Assembly (NCBI GenBank): GCA_024509875.1
Contig: JAMPIV010004262.1
Location: 384,001-448,000, forward strand
Origin: Oreohelix idahoensis
Lineage: Eukaryota > Mollusca > Gastropoda > Stylommatophora > Oreohelicidae
Length of the DNA stretch: 64,000 nt
Reading direction: 5' to 3'
Part shown: piece after piece, positions 43,446 to 54,583 of the stretch
Position numbering within the stretch: the stretch's first letter is position 1
Layout: each line of letters begins with the position of its first letter
Notes under the pieces: generated by a model
The model's input: the letters and a program-made list of their open reading frames with translations, nothing else
Told to the model about the DNA's origin: nothing
Databases searched by the model: none
Translations under genes and position numbers: made by a program

Positions 43446-44933
43446 CACGAGAAACACAGCCTCAGACGTTTATTCACAATGTCCTAAAATGACTGTAAAG
43501 TAAACTAATTGGTCAGACAAACGTGTTAATAGGAACAGCTGGATTTTTGTTCCTTTGTGAAATGCAACGAAAACTGTAACTTTTGACACCTTTATGTACC
43601 ATTTTCTATTTGGATGAAACATGACTGAAGTTTTGCATCCTGTCATTTGTGTAATGGTAATTGGGAGTGTAAGGGAAATAAGAATGGAACTGAGCTAATG
43701 AACGTATATAGTATTTGAAAAATGAGTATGTAAATTATTGTGGTTTTTTTAAATTAAATTTGTGTGCTGCTTGTTGCCGTGCCACGCGTGATCGAACATA
43801 CAGTGACCATGGTTCGAGGATTCCTGACGTACACACTTTCTATGAGCCTATCACCTTCTTAGATAAATGGCAGAAAACTACACGTAGCAGACATAGCTTC
43901 TCAATTCAGTCCACACTGGCCGATGATTGTTTTTTTGTTGTTGGTTTTATTGACCAACTAGAACGTATGCTCAACGATTGTAGTGGATATGTACATTCAA
44001 CGTAATGCGTAATAGTCTGTCATGTAGGCGCGACCGAAGCACATGCGATTTTGAAGATGACTAATATAAAGAGAACATAAAACGATAAAATAAGTAGCAT
44101 TAGTTAGGTTATGTTAAATAAAAGTGTTAGAGAAGTAAGTGAAATTCAGAACAGATCACAATGACCAGACAATTGTGTTAAACGACAAATTTTCAAGGTC
44201 AATTAGATTTTAGTTTGAATAAAACTAAGAGGCGAGATGACAGCACGAAGAAAATAGATCACATGACACAACATGTGACAAAACTGACGAGTGGACAGTC
44301 CGTGGTACGTGACTGAAAGATTGCATAAGCAACGGTCTTAACATTTATATAGGGAAAGTCCCTAACTTAGTTAGAAGAACAGATCATTATGACCAGACAT
44401 GTTAGTTGCATCAGCAGTGGTTCTCAAATTATTTGAGGAAAGTCCCCAACAAAGTTTAATGTTAATCTCTATAATAGGTTTAGAATCGATCACGCGCACG
44501 TGAAATAATAAAATGCCAGCACGGTTTAACACGAGACAATGTCGGCCAGCCGGTAGAAAGTACGTGGGAACGGTTGAAAAACAAGTAGGGTATAAAAGAG
44601 GCAGACAGGGCAGATAGAGAGAGGGCACGAAGACAATCATATAGAAGTAGACTGCAGAGAGACATTAAGACGGTAGTAGTAAACTTTCGGCCAGAAGAAC
44701 TTCAAAATTCATAGATAGAAGCAAGTGCATTGAGATCTCTCCAAAAGACTACCAGTCTCCAACAACCACGCACTACGTTTTTCGGTTCATGGTTTTTCCA
44801 AAATTATGAGCGGTAACGAATTTATGTACTTTATGAAATTATACCAGCTCAAACAGAACGCTGAAACTTACTCGTATGTGAAAGTATAGAGAAACATTTA
44901 TCTTCGTAAAAATCGAGAAACGTTAAAAGTGGC
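43446..44933. other. No gene seen; 3' flank of the galactosyltransferase gene
   Basis: It probably starts with the 3' UTR; an AATAAA lies near 44118 but is distant. A diverged duplication occurs around 44315-44455 (GGAAAGTCCC twice, GACCAGACA-type tracts near 44162 and 44391). No supported coding region. Confidence 0.4.
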
Positions 44934-45025
44934 TGTTACCAGAGCAATAGACACGATATGCTACCAGAGAAATAGACAGTTTATGTTACCAGAGAAATTG
45001 ACAATTTAAGTTACCAGAGATTTCA
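44934..45025. repeat. Short tandem repeat, about 26-bp unit
   Basis: Four imperfect copies built on TTACCAGAG followed by AAATAGACA-like sequence. AT-rich and non-coding. Confidence 0.65.
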
Positions 45026-45268
45026 AATAGATGAGAACCGCTGCGGTTGTACAATGACACAGAAATCCCACTTTTCATACAAGTAAAAATGGTAGAGGTC
45101 AAATGGAAGAAGACAAACAAGGCTGAATTACCTCTTACTACTCTCGTGAGAAATGATTAGGAACTGTATTATTTCGCTGAACCTGTGAACAACAGTTGTA
45201 CCAAAGGAGATCTCTGAGAAATGGTGGCACGCCACATTCAGCCAATTAAATAGCACCACATAACGTTT

Positions 45269-45481
45269 GCCCAATGGGCTGATCACCCGTTGGCTTGTCA
45301 CACCGATTACGGAAACAACGGCAGATGGATCTATTTGTTGTTGCCCTAAAGACGCCGCTAGGCGTGATGGGAAACTACAACAGAGAAAATCAATCTGCTG
45401 TTGCCCTTAAGACGCCACAAGGCGTGATGGCCTCTGACTGCTTGGTCGGTCTTTGGCTAAGGACGGAAGAAGAAGAAGAAG
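45269..45481 (+). mobile_element. SINE-like element, copy 1
   Basis: A 213-bp element bounded by a perfect 11-bp duplication ACATAACGTTT (45258-45268 and 45482-45492). It starts GCCCAATGGGCTGATCACCC and ends in (GAA)n. Inside, a 60-65 bp segment (TGTTGTTGCCCTAAAGACGC and CTGCTGTTGCCCTTAAGACG) is duplicated. The second half matches the 3' end of LINE-f. No coding capacity. The same unit, with the same 5' end, lies inverted at 52275-52482. Confidence 0.85.
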
Positions 45482-45492
45482 ACATAACGTTT

Positions 45493-46249
45493 ACTGGGTC
45501 TTTTTGACACCAATGTAACTGTCGTGACGTCACAGCTTTCCATGTTATAAAGTCTACATCATCGTAGCCTGTGTTGGTGTGCGTTCATCTTTGGTGACAA
45601 TCATTCACTTAAAACCAAAACTAGTCATTAACAGGCTACTCGGGAGAACCTGGGAAATGAGGTTTCCATCAGCTTCAATCTCTCAAGACAAATAACAACT
45701 CAAGTTGTTCACCACTATACGACTCTTCAAGGAAAGACACATAACCTGGGATAATATAACTTTGATGCATTTTGAGAACCATCGACAAAAGAAATTCTCT
45801 ACTTTTTCATTGAGGAGAAAATACGTCGTCAACAGAAAGAATAATACCTGACAGACTAACAAACACACCGGTTGGCCTAATCTTCCATTCTACTAAAACG
45901 AACATCCAACAAGCACTAACACACTAAAGAACAGACAGATGAAACAACTAACAGTATTGCACAAATTGCTTCAACTGTATTAATGAAAGCTTGGGTTTTT
46001 TACAGGAGTCATTTCAAGTCCTTCATTCGGTTGTTTTATTTTCAGTATGTTCTATTTTTGTTGTTGTTATTGAATAATTTGTATTAAATGAAGAAATCTT
46101 TCTTTTCTTTAGGCCTACAGGAACAGCTTAACATGAATATTTTGTGTGTTTTATATAAATGCTGTCTTCTATATAAAATTTTAGTAGGTTTTTCCTCATC
46201 TGAGTTCAGAGGTGGAGACACCGTTTCTACAGGTGTGGGGATCATCAAT
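45493..46249. other. No gene seen; possible 5' LTR of Gypsy-M
   Basis: The primer-binding candidate TGGTGCCAGGGTTG at 46251 suggests that an LTR ends just before it (...GGGGATCATCA). I found no second copy of this sequence after 50520, so the LTR is not confirmed. Confidence 0.35.
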
Positions 46250-46567
46250 TGGTGCCAGGGTTGATTTGTTGTTCATCCAAGTGCAGGGGCGGCGCTTGTG
46301 TTTTTACCGTGTGGGATCCTTCATCAAGTGGTTATGGTGTTTTTTAAAAATGTTTTCTTAGTCCATTATTTATATGGTACCCGCAACAGGTTGGTAGCTT
46401 TGTTTTATATGGTAACATGTTGGTTAATATTGTTAGTCAGTGAATATACTCTTAAGGAATATGGGCCTACTCTTACTAATTCACACTCGTAGCCTACATT
46501 GCAGCCCGCTTTGATTGTAACACAATCTCTATCGTCTGCTCACTTGCAACAGTTATAAACACAACAG

Positions 46568-47617
46568 ATGATGGAGCAACAACACTTACAACACCAACTA
46601 CACCAACAGCAGTTGCAACTACAGCAACAGGCTGAATCACAACATCAAGCCATGCAACAACCTTTACCCCCAGACAAAGATGCTACCATGATCGCATTGA
46701 ATAGGATCACTGAAACACTCCAGACAGTCGATCATTATGCAAAATATCAGTCCATCTGACAATTGATCACTCCATTCGAAGGATGCAAAGAAGTTTAGAA
46801 ATTGGCTTTTTGAAATGGACTAGAATGCTTCTCTAATAGGCACCTTTTCTAATGTATACCTTAGGAGTATCGCTGTACTTTCATCGAAAGTGTTAGTTAC
46901 AGAATTTTTGCGAAGAAGGGAGAAATCAACCCAAATGAAGACTTTCTCTCACTCCGTAGGGAATTAGTGCATCGCTACTCAGACGTAATAGACGCTCAAC
47001 ATGCATACGCACTTTTGAGAACAATTAAACAAGAACACAATGAAAGTGTCCGAATATTTGGAGAAAGGCTTCTCAACTTTGTTGAAGAAGCAGTTTTAGA
47101 TGGGAACATCCCACAAGCTGAATTAGATCGCCATTTAGTTGGTATCTTCATCGATTGTCTTTACTCACACACATTAAAGATACATCTTCTTCGTAGTGAC
47201 TCCCAACTTATTTCAGAAGCTCTGCAATTGGCAGTTAAGGAAGAGAACGTTCATAGGCGTTTCCAAATTAGGGTTGGCCGTGAACCCAGTACTAATCAAG
47301 AACATTCCACACACGAGCCTATGGAGATAGGACATACCCGACCCCAATGGCGATCACGCCAGTATGACAGCACACTGTCACAAGTACACTTTCATAATAG
47401 AGATGTTTCCAGACACCCCGGGCAACACAAAGGCATGGTCCATAATGGTAAGCAATCGTTCTCCCGTACAACACCCCGGTGTTACACCCGTTCTAAACCA
47501 GGACATGTCGTAGGGGAGTGCGGGTGTCATCATCAGGAACAAAATATTGCTCCCAGGAGACAGAATCGGTCTCCCAAGTACAACAATAGACCACGTGCTC
47601 AAAAACATACATTTTGA
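46568..47617 (+). pseudogene. Gypsy-M Gag
   Basis: The N-terminal piece (46568-46759) is a Gln-rich coiled coil. After a disrupted stretch the capsid follows from 46967: DAQHAYALLRTIKQEHNESV, FGERLLNFVEEAVLDG, LLRSDSQLISEALQLAVKEE. A degenerate zinc knuckle, CYTRSKPGHVVGEC, lies near 47485-47520, then a basic tail. The frame closes at 47617. Confidence 0.7.
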
Positions 47618-47671
47618 CCACATCGAATTACCACTTGGTTACACCAGGGAAACGAACCAGCCGCCCGCTAG

Positions 47672-48043
47672 ATGAGACCGTCCGTGGGGGCCGTTACCTT
47701 CAGGTCTCGTTCTCCACATTTGCCAATCACACATAAAAGACCTAGCCCCAAAGGTACCTTTAAACCACACTCCGTTAACGTTCTTACTGACCCTTGCTCT
47801 TGTTTGCTTCAGATCAAAAACATGTCATTTAGGGCACTCATCGACACATGCGCTAGTGTCAGTCTTCTTAGTGCCAAGCTTTTCTCCCAAATCAGACATT
47901 TTGTTACATATTCTGATTCTCGGGTTAACATGTCTAATGTTTCAGGCGATGCTCTTACTCGTGGTGTAGCTCACATCACATTCAAGTTAGGCACACAAAC
48001 CTTTACACATCCGTTTGTTATCACGAAAAATATGTCATTGTGA
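47672..48043 (+). pseudogene. Gypsy-M protease
   Basis: NMSFRALIDTCASVSLLSAK is the aspartic protease active site, with the usual DTGA changed to DTCA. The flap region follows (MSNVSGDALTRG). The frame stops at 48043; one frame over, the sequence MRDFLRKHNVRIYMDL continues the G/RDFL-K-H box at the protease end. Confidence 0.75.
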
Positions 48044-48621
48044 GAGACTTTTTGCGTAAACATAATGTCCGCATCTACATGGACCTTCACAAAATGCGCA
48101 CTCAAAATGAATACATTCCTCTTCAGGATGACATTCACATAGCATCCGTTGTCCGAACAAAGACACCACACACGTTGATACTTAACATTGTCAATATAAT
48201 CAAAGGACAGATCACGCGCTCTCCTTACTACACACCTGGCCAAACAGTAATCGTCTTCGAGCATTCGGAGGGAGATAAAGTAGATGACCCTCTGATATCA
48301 CTCTCTGATGGCATCGTCACGATACGACCCCAGCGAGACTTTCCTATAATGGCGGTAAACACGTCAGCGAAACCAACCACCATACCAAGTGGCACTGTAA
48401 ATGGTAAAATAGTGCTACTCCAAGATTCAGAATATATTGCTCAGTCGAAACCTCCTCAGTGCAATTCTTCTAATACAAAGTCCAACAAAAATCGCGCAGC
48501 CCATAGTCACGATAGACAACACCTACGGCAGTCACCATACGCTTGGCAGGAAAATTACACAAAACCTGCTCTGCCCTTGTTTCCAAAGCGCACGCCGGAC
48601 AGGGAAGTTGATCCCGCTTAA
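48040..48621 (+). pseudogene. Gypsy-M linker between protease and RT
   Basis: One hundred ninety-three residues starting at the protease end (RDFLRKHNVRIYMDLHKM) and continuing with TPGQTVIVFEHSEGDKVDDP and IMAVNTSAKPTTIPSGTVNG, a linker beta-domain found before the RT in Gypsy elements. The RT that should follow is not recognisable. Confidence 0.6.
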
Positions 48622-48980
48622 GCGGATGTGATTGACCAAGACATCGTTCGGTCCACATATCACCACAATCGCGCTCATAGTAGGCCCCCACAATATTCCT
48701 TGAGGGCAGAAAGATTTCCCAGAAGAAATCAATGGAAACGTGTACCCCCTGCGCGACCTTCTGGTTCTTACTCTCGTCCGACCAGACACCGAGTTAATGT
48801 CATCCGTCATGACCCTTTATCCCCCTACACCAGTCGCGCAAACCCTCTTTATACCCACCGAAATACAGAGAGAAATATGTTGTTTACGGAACAGCGCCAT
48901 GCAAAAGAACCTCATGTTTTACTACTGCGACAAACTCGTTCAGAAAAATGAGGTTGTCTTTGCACTGACAGACATGGAAC
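48622..48980. other. Unrecognised stretch in place of the Gypsy-M RT
   Basis: Frames such as YPLRDLLVLTLVRPDTELM are open here, but I find no RT motif. An RT core needs about 550 bp or more, so it has been deleted or replaced. Confidence 0.5.
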
Positions 48981-49619
48981 TTGGACCTCACCAGGAGATA
49001 TTCTCGATTTAAGTGGGACAATGATTGTCAGAAGGCATTTGAATATTTCAAAGCGGCTCTAACTACAGTTCCAGTACTACTCTACCCAGATATGTCAAAG
49101 GACATTATTCTCTACACAGATGCGTCTGACAGTGCCATAAGTGCGTGTCTTGTCCAAGAATGTGATCCTTCTGAAACACCTGTTCTTCCCATGATCCCGC
49201 AAGAAAAGCCTCTCAGTTTTCTATCCCACGCCCTATCCCCTACACAGCGTTGCTGGTCTGTCACAGAAAAAGAAGCTTTCACCCTTTATTACGCTGTGCA
49301 GAAGCTCGACTTCTACCATCGAGGTACCCATTTTATAGCGCGAACTGATCACCAACCTCTAACTACATGGTTGACCAAAACCTCCGAACAGCCACGCAAA
49401 CTACAGACCTGGGCCTTAAATTTGCAAAGTTATGACATCACAATTCAGCACATAGCGGGAGCAACAAACACATGTGCTGACTTACTTTCCAGGATCCATT
49501 ACCCATCGTCTGCCAACGTGCCATCTTCACCAGCTTCAAGTGAAAAGATCACAACTGAGATTGATGATAACGCTAAAGAAATTAACGTTATTGCTTCTAC
49601 TGACCCCGATCCACATTAA
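48981..49619 (+). pseudogene. Gypsy-M RNase H
   Basis: RFKWDNDCQKAFEYFKAALT leads into the domain. First Asp in LYTDASDSAISACLVQE, Glu in WSVTEKEAFTLYYAVQK, Asp in ARTDHQPLTTWLTK, last Asp in TNTCADLLSRI. All four acidic residues are present. The frame ends at 49619. Confidence 0.8.
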
Positions 49620-49665
49620 CACTTGAAGTGAAAATCCAAACACGCTTGTTCATAAACCTCTGGGT

Positions 49666-50518
49666 GTGTTGATAAAAACAGATCAACACAAAGACCCTGA
49701 CCTTCAGCAAATTGTCCAGAAAATCAATACGAACCCTACAAAAGTTATAAAATTTATCATCTTACCAGACGACGAACAGATGTATTATGTCGATAAAAAA
49801 AGAAGAACCTTTTCGGAAATGCATCCCATAACATTTGGTTCCCACTGTGCTGAAACACTTCCATGACTAAAATGGTCATGTGGGTCGCGATAAGACCCTA
49901 GATGTCATCTGTCAACGATACTATTGGACAAATTTGTATAAAGATGTCTTGGATTATGTAGCAGCGTGTACCGCCTGTAAACTTACAACTATGAAGCTTA
50001 TTCGAGCTCCTATCCAAGAGATGTTACCAGCGAAATTGCCAATGGAATCCATAAGCTTAGACATTTCAGGAACATACTCGTTGACACTTTCCTGAAATAA
50101 ATACATTTTACATGTGGTGGACATGTACACAGTCAGGCACGAATGTTTCCCGTTGAAAACAGCAACATCAGAGATCGTGGCGGATTTTCTTTTACAAAAT
50201 ATCTTGCCTCGTCACGGTTGCCCTCGGCAAATAATAACAGACAACGGCAAACAATTCACAGGGAATCCGGTTAAGGATCAGTTAAAAAAGCTAAACGTCA
50301 CAAAAATTAAAACGTCCGTGTATCACCCCCAATTCAACGACAGGAACCAAATGATGCACGCAACGCTCCATGACATAATTGTCAAATACGTCGAAGGCGA
50401 TCCCCATAAATGGGATGTGTACATTAACCAAGCGGTGGAAACCATTCGTTTCAACATTAATGACACAACATTTCCCACTTTTATTTATTATATGGCCGAC
50501 AACCACATTTCCCACTAG
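49666..50518 (+). pseudogene. Gypsy-M integrase
   Basis: The Zn finger end is CQRYYWTNLYKDVLDYVAAC followed by TACK. The core has Asp in SLDISGTYS, and Asp in IITDNGKQFTGN. The third acidic residue, expected in a GQ-x-ER motif, is not found (NDRNQMMHATL instead). Two stops interrupt it (49864-49866 and 50096-50098). The missing Glu means no activity. Here integrase follows RNase H, unlike the Gmr elements. Confidence 0.8.
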
Positions 50519-50520
50519 AC

Positions 50521-51369
50521 AATTTCTTGCTTCCCCGACGACGATATCTCGCATAAGACCCCATAGAGATAATTCTGCAAGAAAAACACAGGGCACACAC
50601 TATTGTCAATAGAAATTCCAGAAAAGTATTTCTGCAGAAAACAAAACAGGCCAACAAAAATGCTGTACTGCAGGAAGATATTCATGCATATCCATGTACT
50701 CCATTTGTCCACTGTCGACCCTATTTCATTTATTACATTTTAGTCCGTCTTGCTCCGTCCTTCGTTCCTCCTTTAGGATTCAATCTCTGGGTGGCACATA
50801 CCCCGTTTCCTTCCACTACCCCAGTACACCCCCGGTTAAAATCCCTAGTGCCCTTGCTTCGTCTCTTACCCCTCCCTCCATGTACCAGCAAGTTTCCTTT
50901 GTTTGGGCCCCATTTATATGTAGTTTATCATCTTTGCTGTTGTAACGTTTTGTACTATTGTTGTATTTTTGGATTGTTTTTTTTTGTATGGTCAACGTTA
51001 GTTGTTCTCATTCTTTTTAGTTCGACCAATGGCACAGCAAGACGCCGGTGGCTCTTCTGTCGATTATTCCGATATGCCTCCCTTGGTACGAGCGCAGTCG
51101 CCTGCTACCTATTACTGTGAAGTGTGTGGAAGTTTGAATGCCCGGTCCAGGCATGTCAGAACCTCTAACCGGGTGGGGAAGGTGCTAACTGGCTACCCCC
51201 ACTCGTAGGGCTATACCACTGCCGTGTGGATTTACTATAAAGCTGACTCGTATATGCTAGAGGATGACCACACTCACGCTGTCTGACATAATGAAATAAC
51301 ACAGCTTAACGGCTACAATCCCTTTTATTAAATCACAAGACCACTTGGCCCAAACACGACCATGGGGAT
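50521..51369. other. Mostly unassigned; small Cys-containing frame inside
   Basis: C/T-rich at 50730-50930. A 59-codon frame from the ATG at 51029 to 51208 (MAQQDAGGSSVDYSDMPPLV, then TYYCEVCGSLNARSRHVR) looks protein-like, with one CxxC, and could be an exon or a piece of a transposon protein. I do not recognise it. A pyrimidine tract before it could be a splice acceptor. Confidence 0.35.
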
Positions 51370-51484
51370 TACATAATGAATGAATACATAATGAATGAAT
51401 ACATAATGAATAAATACATAATGAATGAATACATAATGAATGAATATATAATGAATGAATACATAATGAATGAATATATAATCA
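51370..51484. repeat. 15-bp tandem repeat
   Basis: About seven copies of ACATAATGAATGAAT, with small variants. Non-coding; on the minus strand it gives the frame repeat YVFIH. Confidence 0.95.
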
Positions 51485-51947
51485 ATACTACTGTAGCTAA
51501 AGGTTAGTACAACTTCAGGCAAAATGGCGCCGAACTACTCCAATGTACGTCCCACTCGCATAAACGGCGTAAACAAGGCTAAGTCATAAAGACGATTAAT
51601 AACTACCAAAAATCGATCGGACTTACAAACTGCCGGTCACAAAAATACACCAGAGAGACTAACTAACTCTCAACTATTGGCACAGGACAAGGCACTCATG
51701 GCGAAACGATGTCTTCCAAAGAAACTCCATCCCAGGGTAGACAGAAATTGGCTAGTAACGAACAACCTTTTAGGACGACAGATGAGCTCGCAATGCATCG
51801 CGACTCCGTTGGCGCCAAAATTTCCCGCCGGTTACATGACCTCAGTCGTTCGTCAACTTTCGTCAGCCAAACGGCGGCTTCCGAATGACTTGCTCGATAT
51901 ACGAACAAACGGTGACCCGTACAGCGAAATAGCGCCATTACATCCAA
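51485..51947. other. No gene seen
   Basis: A GC-richer stretch without a supported coding region or repeat. Confidence 0.4.
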
Positions 51948-51966
51948 CCCCCCCCCCCCCCCCCCC
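51948..51966. repeat. Homopolymer run of 19 C
   Basis: A run of 19 C, preceded by CATCCAA and followed by TTAAGAAAG. Confidence 0.99.
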
Positions 51967-52274
51967 TTAAGAAAGAAAATGGAGTTTTCTTCCCTCCAGA
52001 GAATGATGGGCCCCGACCTCATCAGAGGTTCGAAGACCTATCTGCCGCATCACAGCATACTTTCATCTGTCCTGACCGTGTCATTCTTGTCCCATATCAA
52101 TCTGACATATACAAAGTTGGTAACATGGACAACATTCAAAATTAAGTACCAAACCTGTAACCCGAGGTAATGGCAACCTGAAAAATAACAATAGTTGCCA
52201 CCTAGGTATCTACGTACACGTCTAATAGGGTAACTAATTATATATGTATCATTCACTCCCGTGCTCTTCCTTAC

Positions 52275-52482
52275 TTCTTCTTCTTCCGTCCTTAGCCAAA
52301 GACCGACCAAGCAGTCAGAGGCCATCACGCCTTGTGGCGTCTTAAGGGCAACAGCAGATTGATTTTCTCTGTTGCAGTTTCCCATCACGCCTACGGCGTC
52401 TTTAGGGCAACAACAAATAGATCCATCTGCCGTTGTTTCCGTAATCGGTGTGACAAGCCAATGGGTGATCAGCCCATTGGGC
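52275..52482 (-). mobile_element. SINE-like element, copy 2 (inverted)
   Basis: The 208-bp reverse-complement relative of 45269-45481, with a perfect 12-bp duplication GCTCTTCCTTAC (52263-52274 and 52483-52494). On the minus strand it begins at the same base as copy 1 (GCCCAATGGGCTGATCACCC) and ends in (GAA)n. The two copies differ at only a few positions. The shared start shows that this is the full-length unit, not a random LINE truncation. Confidence 0.9.
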
Positions 52483-52494
52483 GCTCTTCCTTAC

Positions 52495-53215
52495 AGCTAC
52501 CTAATAAACAATCTGCCTTTATGGCGACACTGTGTCCACATACATACGCTTTACAAGGACTCATGATGTTCGCTGTCACATCGCTATTTCGCGGTGACTA
52601 AATATTAGAAGGGCAACATTGCTAACTCTGAGTTTCGGCTACCCTGGGATAACTGGATTGTTCAGATCAGTTGACCAGATGCGAGGCGGTATTTTTCGGG
52701 CACCAAGATAGGCAGTATTGATTGAGTCAGGTCCGAGAGCGGACATACTGAGTTTTTCCCTGCCCAGCAGTTGGCTGAGAAGAGTGTGCCATGCGTTTCA
52801 TATTCTGAGTTTTGCTCTCCTGTGGAGTATTTGGAATGTAGTGTGTAATGCTAGTTTGAGATGTTAACTAGTGTCATTGTTCTATATACCGCAGAGTTTA
52901 CCTTGTTCAGTTTTGGAGCTTGGTTCAGTGTTAGAAAGTAGGGCCGCTACGGTGAGCGGTGCTCAAGTCATTGCTAATTCTAAGGCCGCCATATTGTGTC
53001 ATAGGCGGTTATTAGCCATATCTATTAAGAGAAGTTTGCTCCGGCACGTATTTATGTGTATTCATATATGTAATATATTTGTAGCCTTTAGTGGCGATAT
53101 TGTGTGCATTTGTGCATTAAAGGGATATTCCTGGCACAGGCGTTATTTCGTATTGTCAGCATTATATGTGGTGGTCTTGCCTCTAGGAGGACGAACCTTG
53201 TTTATCATTTGTGAT
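52495..53215. other. No gene seen
   Basis: No supported coding region, RNA gene or repeat. Confidence 0.4.
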
Positions 53216-53316
53216 GGTATGTGTATGCAAATCCACAGCATATAGTGCTCTTGACAGCTGATCCCGGAGGAGCCCCCATCTGTCAAGAGCACTATATGGA
53301 TATAAGTATTCATACC
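53216..53316. other. Long hairpin with a perfect 17-bp stem
   Basis: The arm ATATAGTGCTCTTGACA (53240-53256) is the exact reverse complement of 53281-53297, with a 24-base GC-rich loop (53257-53280). Outside the perfect stem, weaker pairing goes on to GGTATG (53216-53221) and CATACC (53311-53316), giving a hairpin of about 100 nt. It could be a microRNA-type precursor, a palindromic foldback of a transposon, or chance. No homologous copy in the window. Confidence 0.6.
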
Positions 53317-54583
53317 ACAATACACTTCCTCTTTGTCCACACTCACAACGTATGCGTACAAATCTTAGTCTCTACAGCCTCTTGGCTACAGTAAACTTTT
53401 CACTCGGATTCATCACCCTGAATACTTAGTATCTGATAACGAACCACTGTCCCAAAATAGACAATAGATTCAGTACACTTGATTCAGCAAACTCTTAATA
53501 AGGCAGATTCGTCACTGCACCTCCAAATCTTTACTCCCCTGGTATTGAACCAGCGACCTACAATGTATGAGTAATGATGTGACTGCTGATCAATCACTCA
53601 AATCAGTATACCAAAAGCGCACTCTCAAAAGTTCAGCAATAACTCACTAAATCTATATAGCTGCTGTGACAAACACGTAAATGACAAATGAAGAACACCC
53701 ACAGTGACACAACCACAACTCTCAGTCGCATAAGATCAGACGATAGACCGTCTACGAGGGCAGAAGTAGAATTATATATACAATACGTGACTAAAAACAG
53801 GCGAACACAAGGGATCTTAGTTGAACGTATATACAGATAGTAAGTATGAAACATAAAAGTATACCACTTAAACAAGACAATAAGAATTACGCAATTTACA
53901 CAACTAATGCCTAATGTGCTCGGTCTGTTAAGCAGGGCAGCCGCAGGAATACACGTCTGCTCGACTCCGCCACTGAACAAACACAGCCCCGCCCTAGAAA
54001 TAAATCAGTCGAATCCAATCTTTCCCTGAAGAAAAGAGAGAATTAAACTCGCCACCCGACCACCCTTTGAAAACACTAATATACCAATAATAATACCAAG
54101 ACAAAACGACAACTACATGCAGGCAATGGAGTGCTGAGAGCATAAGCACAAACTAGTATCACCCCAGTCAAACAATGGCTAACTCAAAACATAAATACTA
54201 ACTAATGTAGTATACAAGTGTAATTAAAATAAATAATCCAAATATACAGAATTAGACAGTAGTAGAATGTCAGGCCCCAAAGAACCCTCTAACACTAAAT
54301 AATGTCCCGAGACTGAAAACCTAAGAAGATTACTTAATGGAAAAACTCGTCTCCCCCAAATGAACACCTAAATTTAAATGATAGACACACACGATCACAA
54401 CAGAATAGTCTCCCTACACTACAAGAACAAGATATGAGGCAATCTGAATGCACTGGAAAGACAGGGAAAAGAAAGTGAAGACAAGAAATACTACAAAATG
54501 TAGAAGATATAATCAGTTATAGTATAAACTACACAAGAACAATAACTTATCTTATTATCCAGAGCTTCCCACAGATGCAGGTC
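53317..54583. other. No gene seen
   Basis: A/C-rich sequence without a supported feature. It ends with AGGTC, the five bases before Gmr-3, which should recur after its 3' LTR beyond the window. Confidence 0.45.

Larger units (their letters stand above)
46250..50520 (+). mobile_element. Gypsy-M: decayed Ty3/Gypsy element without RT
   Basis: Plus-strand element with conventional order: gag (46568-47617), protease (47672-48043), linker, RNase H (48981-49619), integrase (49666-50518). The RT should lie between 48620 and 48990, but only about 370 bp of unrecognised sequence is there and no catalytic box. Many stops and frameshifts. No matching 3' LTR was found. It is older and in a different lineage from the Gmr elements. 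Confidence 0.75.

Noticed and set aside
44414..44460. hAT-like terminus CAGTGGTTCTCAAATT
   Set aside because: No matching inverted end with an 8-bp duplication was found nearby, and the stretch is part of a local diverged duplication.
51370..51484. CRISPR-like array
   Set aside because: Direct tandem repeats without spacers in a eukaryotic genome; a minisatellite.
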